A stretch of DNA of 11,075 bases from Candidatus Saccharimonadota bacterium (lineage in GTDB: Bacteria; Patescibacteriota; Saccharimonadia; Saccharimonadales; Saccharimonadaceae): positions 1-11,075 of the forward strand of contig CAJPSL010000006.1 in NCBI GenBank assembly GCA_905373315.1. Direction: 5' to 3'. Both the position numbers and the translations under genes were made by a program. Every line of letters begins with the position of its first letter. The first letter of the stretch is position 1. The notes under the pieces are model-generated. The model was not told where the DNA came from and ran no database searches. It saw nothing but the letters and a program-made list of their open reading frames with translations. Below are positions 6,068 to 11,075 of the stretch, in pieces.

Positions 6068-8722
6068 GTGAATAAGAGTAGTACAAGTAGCAGCAACAAA
6101 TCGCCTTCTAGTCCCAGGAAATCTGCGACAAAGCGATTAAGCTTGTATGCCAATCTGGCACATAAGCGTAAAGTTAAAAAAGATAAAGACTCGCGCGAGC
6201 GTGCTGAATATTTGGCAAGCTTGCCGAAGCATCCAGTGAAGCGATTTTTCTATCGCTTACATCCAAAGCGCTTAGCTAACTATTGGTTCTCCAAACGCGG
6301 CGCAAAGATGGCGCTGAAAATTGCTGGTGTTACTCTGTTGTTGATGATCTTGTTTATCGGTGGGCTGTTCGCATATTTCCGCAAAGACTTGGATAAAATT
6401 CGACCAGGCGAAATTGCCAAACGTGTCCAAACAACAGTAACGAAATATTATGACCGTAACGGCGTGCTACTCTGGGAAGATAAAGGAACCGGTAACTACA
6501 AACTGGTGGTCGAAGGTGACCAAATTAGCAATCACCTGAAGCACGCCACCGTTGCCATTGAGGATAAAGACTTCTACAAGCACCACGGAGTTAGTGTTAG
6601 CGGCTTGACGCGTGCTGTGTTCTCAACGGCATCTGGAGGACAGGTTCAGGGAGGATCAACATTGACTCAACAGTTGGTCAAGCAGGTATTCTTTGCTGAT
6701 GAAGCTGGCGAACGTGGCCTCAAAGGTATCCCGCGTAAGATCAAAGAGATGATTTTAGCCATTGAGGTTGAACGCATGTACAACAAAGACCAAATCTTGT
6801 CACTGTATCTCAACGAATCACCGTACGGAGGTCGTCGTAATGGTGCTGAATCAGCTGCACAGACTTATTTCCACAAGAGTGCAAAAGATTTGACCATAGC
6901 TGAAGCGGCGCTGCTGGCGGGAATTCCGCAGAATCCATCCTACTTTAACCCATACAACACTGCCGGTAATAAGGCGTTGATCGAGCGTCAACACACCATC
7001 TTAAATTACATGACAGAACAAGGCTACATCACACAAAAAGAGGCGGATGAAGCCAAAAAATACCCAATTCTTGACAATCTCTATCCACAAGTTGAACAAA
7101 CTGAAGGCATGAAGGCGCCACACTTTGTGATGATGGTCCGATCACAGCTCGAGAAAGAGCTCGGTCAAGCGGTTGTTGGACGAGGCGGACTGACCGTCAA
7201 AACAACACTGGACTGGCGCATCCAAGAGAAATTAGAAAATGAAATGAAAGCCTTCTTTGCGACTGGTCGTCCAGCCGCCATCAACGCTCACAACGGTGCA
7301 TCAGTCATAGAAGACGTGCAAACGGGTCAAATCGTTGCCCTGATGGGTAGCCGTGACTTTAACTATCCGGGCTTTGGTCAGGACAATGCAGCCACCGCCT
7401 TTGTCCAGCCAGGTTCATCCATCAAACCATTTGTGTTCACTCACCTGTTTAGCAAGCGTGGTAGTCAGGCATATGGGAGTGGCACCATACTAAAAGATGA
7501 AAATATCGACTCAATTTATGGCGCTAAGCTGAACAACTGGGACAACAAATTCATGGGTGACATCACCATTCGCCGAGGGCTCGGTTTGTCTCGTAACACC
7601 CCAGCAGTGAAAGCAATGTACATTGCTGGCAACGGTAGTCCAAAGCCAACTGTGGAGTTCATCCGAGGTCTTGGTAACTCAGAATACTGTAAGCAAGAGG
7701 AAGACTCGGGTGGCTATGGTCTATCAGCCGCCATTGGTGGATGCGGTGCCAAACAAACTGAACTGGTTAATGCCTATGGTACTTTGGCTCGCTTAGGTGT
7801 CAGTAAAAAATCTACTTCCGTGTCGGAAGTGATTAATTCTCAAAACGAAACCCTTCTCAAATGGAAAGATGAATCAAAGCAAGCTGTCGATCCGCAGGCC
7901 GCCTATATCACCAACGACATCCTAGCTGACCGATCGAGCACATTGGTGACAGGAAGTATCCCGGGTGTGCGCGCTAGCTACAAGACCGGAACCTCCGACA
8001 AGGGCAATCAACCAAAAGACATCTGGCTAGCGAGCTATACTCCAGCTCTCGCCATGACGCTCTGGCTTGGTAACTCCGACAGTCGTACATTGACCTCCAT
8101 AAACTCGTCAACTGGTCTCCCGGTGATTCAGAAAGTCATGAGCTTTGCACATACCCAGGTCTACCAGCCAGCTGGTAAGTGGAAATCAAGCATGTGGTAC
8201 ACCCGCCCATCTGGTATCAAGCAGAATGGCAAAGAATTGTACCCATCATGGTGGAACCAAAACCAAGGACAAAGCTCGTCCAAGATGACATTTGACCGCA
8301 TCTCTAAAAAGAAGGCTACTTCCTGTACTCCAGAGGGCGCACGAGAAGAAGTTGACGTGATCAAGGCGGTCGACCCAATCACCAAGAAAGAGTCCTTCAG
8401 TGCGCCAGCAGGCTACAACGCTACCGCTGACGACGATGTGCACAACTGTAGCGATGCCAAGCCTCGTGTCGCCAGCATCACCGCATCTGGTTCAAGCAAT
8501 AAATACACCATTGACGTTAATGTTGATGGAGGAAAATTTGGCCTAGCGACGCTTGATATCTTGGTTGATGGACGTTCAGTCAAATCAAGCAATATCAGCG
8601 GTAACAGCGCTTCAGACCGCGTCTCAGTTAATGTGTCATCAGGATCACACACTATCACCGTGAATGTCCGCGACGAAGGATATTACACCGCAAGTAGCTC
8701 AAAAACTGTCAGCGACGATTAA
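6068..8722 (+). CDS. class A penicillin-binding protein (PBP1-type)
   Basis: The 884-aa bifunctional peptidoglycan synthase polymerises lipid II and cross-links stem peptides outside the membrane. A basic, Ser-rich cytosolic tail of about 80 residues precedes one membrane helix (about 82-103). The GT51 domain has EDKDFYKHHGV (catalytic E165), GGSTLTQQLVK (195-205) and RKIKEMILAIEVE (223-235). The transpeptidase has SxxK as S450-SI-K453, SxN as S508-R-N510, and KTGT (639-642). All catalytic residues are present. A C-terminal extension (about 700-884) ends in a beta-rich, Ig-like segment from about 800. Cys541/559 and Cys753/794 might form disulfides. The start is GTG at 6068-6070, placed by the TATAAT 7 nt upstream. 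There is no SD, so the mRNA is probably leaderless. A longer frame to 5930 would start inside tyrS and cross the promoter. The next in-frame ATG (6308) would remove the tail. Confidence 0.94.
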   Translation: MNKSSTSSSNKSPSSPRKSATKRLSLYANLAHKRKVKKDKDSRERAEYLASLPKHPVKRFFYRLHPKRLANYWFSKRGAKMALKIAGVTLLLMILFIGGLFAYFRKDLDKIRPGEIAKRVQTTVTKYYDRNGVLLWEDKGTGNYKLVVEGDQISNHLKHATVAIEDKDFYKHHGVSVSGLTRAVFSTASGGQVQGGSTLTQQLVKQVFFADEAGERGLKGIPRKIKEMILAIEVERMYNKDQILSLYLNESPYGGRRNGAESAAQTYFHKSAKDLTIAEAALLAGIPQNPSYFNPYNTAGNKALIERQHTILNYMTEQGYITQKEADEAKKYPILDNLYPQVEQTEGMKAPHFVMMVRSQLEKELGQAVVGRGGLTVKTTLDWRIQEKLENEMKAFFATGRPAAINAHNGASVIEDVQTGQIVALMGSRDFNYPGFGQDNAATAFVQPGSSIKPFVFTHLFSKRGSQAYGSGTILKDENIDSIYGAKLNNWDNKFMGDITIRRGLGLSRNTPAVKAMYIAGNGSPKPTVEFIRGLGNSEYCKQEEDSGGYGLSAAIGGCGAKQTELVNAYGTLARLGVSKKSTSVSEVINSQNETLLKWKDESKQAVDPQAAYITNDILADRSSTLVTGSIPGVRASYKTGTSDKGNQPKDIWLASYTPALAMTLWLGNSDSRTLTSINSSTGLPVIQKVMSFAHTQVYQPAGKWKSSMWYTRPSGIKQNGKELYPSWWNQNQGQSSSKMTFDRISKKKATSCTPEGAREEVDVIKAVDPITKKESFSAPAGYNATADDDVHNCSDAKPRVASITASGSSNKYTIDVNVDGGKFGLATLDILVDGRSVKSSNISGNSASDRVSVNVSSGSHTITVNVRDEGYYTASSSKTVSDD

Positions 8723-8727
8723 TCGTC
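8714..8727. repeat. perfect 14-bp palindrome holding both convergent stops
   Basis: GACGATTAATCGTC is its own reverse complement. Its centre TTAA supplies TAA to the PBP gene (8720-8722) and, on the other strand, TAA to the PIN-TRAM gene (8719-8721). Both proteins consequently end in Asp-Asp. No U tract follows on either strand, so it is not an ordinary intrinsic terminator. Confidence 0.9.
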
Positions 8728-9642
8728 TTGGCTATTCGCCAACCTAATCAGCTCAGCCTCGCGCTGGGCTGATGTTTTTGTAGTCGTAGAACGACGACAA
8801 GTTTGCTGCACAGGCTTCTGAGTTTTTACTGCTGGCTTTTTAGTAGTCTTCTTAGCTGATCCTTCTGGACTAGTCTGCACTTTCCGACCAACAGAGCGAC
8901 GTTTTGCGATGACAGCTGTTTGTCGTGTTGGCTCTGGTGGAGTTACCTGTTCAACAACCTTCGCAAACATCATTTTACCAGCGTCAGTTTGTAGGCTACG
9001 GATGATTTCAATGCGTTTTTTCTGGCCCAGGAACTTTTTGGCCTGTTCAACCACCACCATTGTGCCGTCATGCAAGTAGCCGACCGCCTGGTGAGAATCC
9101 TGACCTTTTTGCGTTAATTCAAGCACCAGCTCATCGCCAGGCAGGTAACTCATGCGTAAACTTTTAGCTAGCTCATTGATATTGAGGATCTGAATACCTT
9201 CGACTTGCGCCACCTTGTTCAGGTTGTAATCCAGCGTCAGAATAGCACCGTTCATTTCCTTGGCAAGCTGCAACAACCGATTATCAACACCCTCAGGAAT
9301 ACGCGTCGCATCGTCAAGCAACGTGAACGAGCCGCCCAACACATCCTTTAGTTCCTTCATGGCGTCCATACCGAAGCGGGCGCGCTCGCGCTTGGCGTGA
9401 TCAGCACCGTCAGCCAACAGCTGTAGTTCGATCAGCACACTCCGCGGCACGATGATCTGCCCCAACAAGAAACCAGTCTTTGCCAAGTCAACCACCCGGC
9501 CATCCATTAACACCGAGGTGTCAACCAGAATCGGCAGCTGCGTACCGCTGCCTGCGTGCCGTCGCGGCTTGACCAGCAGATATATCTCTGCCATGATAGC
9601 CAGCAGCATGATAATGATGATAAGTTCAATTGTTTTTTCCAT
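8719..9642 (-). CDS. PIN-TRAM membrane-anchored protein (YacL-like)
   Basis: The 307-aa protein begins with one membrane helix (about 5-24). A PIN nuclease-fold domain follows, with acidic residues D41 (VDTSVLMDG), E72 (VLIELQLLAD), D120 (GVDNRLL) and D138 (LTLDYNLNKVA). A TRAM RNA-binding domain covers about 165-230 (LPGDELVLEL...). The tail (about 240-295) is Lys/Arg/Thr-rich and probably disordered. Known relatives such as Bacillus YacL share this order; the PIN acidic set suggests a metal-dependent RNase, but the substrate is unknown. The ATG at 9640-9642 has AAAAGG (9651-9656) 8 nt upstream. It lies 25 nt after radA on the same strand, probably co-transcribed. Its stop overlaps the convergent PBP gene by 4 bp. 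Confidence 0.9.
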   Translation of the reverse strand: MEKTIELIIIIMLLAIMAEIYLLVKPRRHAGSGTQLPILVDTSVLMDGRVVDLAKTGFLLGQIIVPRSVLIELQLLADGADHAKRERARFGMDAMKELKDVLGGSFTLLDDATRIPEGVDNRLLQLAKEMNGAILTLDYNLNKVAQVEGIQILNINELAKSLRMSYLPGDELVLELTQKGQDSHQAVGYLHDGTMVVVEQAKKFLGQKKRIEIIRSLQTDAGKMMFAKVVEQVTPPEPTRQTAVIAKRRSVGRKVQTSPEGSAKKTTKKPAVKTQKPVQQTCRRSTTTKTSAQREAELIRLANSQDD

Positions 9643-9667
9643 AATAATTTCCTTTTATATAATAATG

Positions 9668-11017
9668 TTATTGTAAATAATCAATTAGTGCCTGGCGTAA
9701 ATCACCGACGCCGCGCACAAATGAGTCTTTGTGAGTTTTTGGCGCGATGGCATAGGTAAAGCCGAGCTTCTTGGCCTCTTTGACGCGGGCGTGCCAGCCT
9801 TGAGCCGAGCGTACTTCGCCGCCCAAGCCGACTTCGCCAAACACCACCGCTTCGTCGCTGAGTTTGCGGCCAGCTGAGGCTGAGGCAATGGCCATGGCGA
9901 CCGCCAAGTCCGCCGCTGGATCGCTGAGTTTCAAGCCGCCAACCACGTTGATGTAAATATCTTTGTCAGAGAGATTGAGCTTGGTGCGCTTTTCCAGTAC
10001 CGCCACCAGCAGGTTCAAGCGGTTGAGGTCAAAACCGCTGGCTGCGCGTTTGGGATAGCCAAAATTCGTCGGATTGACCAGCGCCTGGATCTCCACCAGT
10101 AGCGGCCGCGCACCCTCCATGGTCGCGAGGACGATTGAGCCGTCGAGGTTTTGCCGCTCCGCTAGCAAGCTAGCCGATGGATTAGCCACAATCTGTAGAC
10201 CGTCCTCGTGCATCTCGAAAATTGCCGCCTCATTCGTCGAGCCATAGCGATTTTTCTGCGCCCGCACCACGCGAAAACCACCGTAGCGATCGCCCTCAAA
10301 ATTCAGCACCACGTCGACCAAGTGTTCCAGGACTTTCGGCCCGGCAATTGAGCCTTCCTTGGTGACGTGACCGACCAAAATCACTGTGGTGTTCGAGGCC
10401 TTGGCGGCGCGAATGATGACGTTGGATGAGTTGGTGATTTGGCTGACCGAGCCTGGCGCTGAGGCAATTTCTGCGAGCGACAATGTCTGGATGGAATCGA
10501 CGATCACCAGATTGTACTGGCCAGTCTGGATGGAGGCGGCGATGTCCTCGGCGCTGTTGCTGGACGCCAGCTGCAGACTCTCTGAGTCAACCGCCCCCAA
10601 CCGCTCAGCCCGCAATTTGACCTGCGACACTGACTCCTCGCCGCTGACGTAGAGCACTGGTTGCTGCCGAGCGATGAATGCCGCGACTTGCGCTAGCAGG
10701 GTACTTTTCCCAATTCCCGGCTGCCCTGCCACCAGCACCACGCCGCCTGGCAAAAAGCCGCCGCCGAGTACCGCGTCAAGGTCAGCAATGCCGGTTGCTA
10801 GCCGTGCTTGTTTGGCCTCGGCGGTCGCTTCGCTGAGCCTAAGCGCAGTCAGCGCTCTACCTTTGCCGCTACTGCGGGCTACCGCCGACGCGCCCGTATC
10901 AACTGGTAATTGCTCAACCAGCGAATTCCACTCGCCACAGTTTTCGCACTTGCCGACCCACTTTGGATAGCTGGCGCCACACTGCTGGCAGATGAACTGT
11001 GATTTTGCCCGCGCCAT
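9668..11017 (-). CDS. radA: DNA repair protein RadA (Sms)
   Basis: The 449-aa RadA is a RecA-like helicase that extends D-loops and branch-migrates recombination intermediates. The N-terminal C4 zinc finger has Cys10, 13, 24 and 27. The RecA core has Walker A GQPGIGKST (98-106), Walker B LVIVDSIQTL (D174) and the RadA signature KNRYG (255-259), usually KNRFG; the Phe-to-Tyr change is conservative. A Lon-protease-like C-terminal domain covers about 280-449 (GGLKLSDPAADLAVA, 360-374). Length is normal. The start is uncertain by one codon: ATG at 11015-11017 gives the usual MARAKSQF, while GTG at 11018-11020 is 7 nt from AAAAGG (11028-11033). Either would overlap the TGA of a probable upstream gene. 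Confidence 0.96.
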   Translation of the reverse strand: MARAKSQFICQQCGASYPKWVGKCENCGEWNSLVEQLPVDTGASAVARSSGKGRALTALRLSEATAEAKQARLATGIADLDAVLGGGFLPGGVVLVAGQPGIGKSTLLAQVAAFIARQQPVLYVSGEESVSQVKLRAERLGAVDSESLQLASSNSAEDIAASIQTGQYNLVIVDSIQTLSLAEIASAPGSVSQITNSSNVIIRAAKASNTTVILVGHVTKEGSIAGPKVLEHLVDVVLNFEGDRYGGFRVVRAQKNRYGSTNEAAIFEMHEDGLQIVANPSASLLAERQNLDGSIVLATMEGARPLLVEIQALVNPTNFGYPKRAASGFDLNRLNLLVAVLEKRTKLNLSDKDIYINVVGGLKLSDPAADLAVAMAIASASAGRKLSDEAVVFGEVGLGGEVRSAQGWHARVKEAKKLGFTYAIAPKTHKDSFVRGVGDLRQALIDYLQ

Positions 11018-11075
11018 CACTCCACCGCCTTTTGACTGTCAGTAGCTATATTGGCCTTTAGTGGTTGGGTGGTGC
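11017..11075 (-). CDS. probable C-terminal end of an upstream gene (partial)
   Basis: Only one of the three minus-strand frames stays open from the window edge to radA. It encodes 18 residues (TTQPLKANIATDSQKAVE) ending in TGA at 11017-11019, which overlaps the radA start by 1 nt (ATG) or as GTGA (GTG start). This matches the overlap style of the tyrS operon. It is too short for a family call. In Firmicutes clpC often precedes radA, but nothing here shows it. Support is position and an open frame of 18 codons only. Confidence 0.42.
   Translation of the reverse strand, partial: TTQPLKANIATDSQKAVE

Noticed and set aside
5982..6086. 35-codon N-terminal extension of tyrS
   Set aside because: It would begin upstream of the tyrS promoter and lacks an SD, while the internal ATG has AAGGAG 5 nt upstream and the expected TyrRS N terminus.
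8728..8742. TTGGC/GCCAA hairpin as a terminator of the PBP gene
   Set aside because: The stem has only five pairs, lies inside the opposite gene's coding end, and has no U tract on either side.
1..11075. CRISPR arrays, insertion sequences, phage genes or defence systems
   Set aside because: I saw no regularly spaced repeats, transposase motifs, terminal inverted repeats or defence-type domains; the genes are core housekeeping types.

Overview
The window looks like chromosomal core sequence from a small-genome bacterium, most likely of the Patescibacteria/CPR and perhaps Candidatus Saccharibacteria (TM7). That placement is inferred from the gene set, the protein style (a class A PBP with a long basic cytosolic tail) and very tight gene packing; it is not proven here. 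TGA is used as a stop (gene at 1146-1961), so the genetic code is standard and not the UGA-Gly code of Absconditabacteria/Gracilibacteria. I found no mobile element, CRISPR array, phage gene or long repeat.

Layout. At 1-230 two tRNA genes diverge: a tRNA-Phe(GAA) cut by the window edge (minus) and a complete tRNA-Gly(CCC) (plus) that ends in a hairpin-U terminator. A 70-residue orphan protein gene (255-467, minus) follows, with its own promoter and a strong Shine-Dalgarno (SD). From 5981 down to 601 runs a compact minus-strand operon: tyrS (tyrosyl-tRNA synthetase), a HAD-IIB phosphatase/phosphomannomutase-like gene, recG (branch-migration helicase), a zinc-dependent phospholipase C-like gene and rsmD (16S rRNA m2G966 methyltransferase). 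Its genes overlap by 1-4 nt or lie 0-1 nt apart. It has one clear promoter (6013-6042) and one clear terminator (563-590).

Divergent from tyrS, a class A penicillin-binding protein (6068-8722, plus) appears to be expressed from a leaderless mRNA that begins at or next to its GTG codon. It converges on a minus-strand PIN-TRAM membrane protein gene (8719-9642), and the two stop codons share a 14-bp perfect palindrome. radA (9668-11017) lies upstream of the PIN-TRAM gene on the same strand. The last 18 codons of a further upstream gene probably enter at the window edge.

Together the genes cover translation (two tRNAs, tyrS, rsmD), DNA repair and recombination (recG, radA), cell-wall synthesis (PBP) and two metabolic or hydrolytic enzymes of uncertain substrate. 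The radA / PIN-TRAM pair recalls the Firmicutes radA-disA-yacL neighbourhood, without disA. The most notable signals are two face-to-face overlapping divergent promoters, the leaderless GTG start of the PBP gene, the palindromic shared stop, and a cytosolic phospholipase C-like protein with the family's zinc-ligand spacing.
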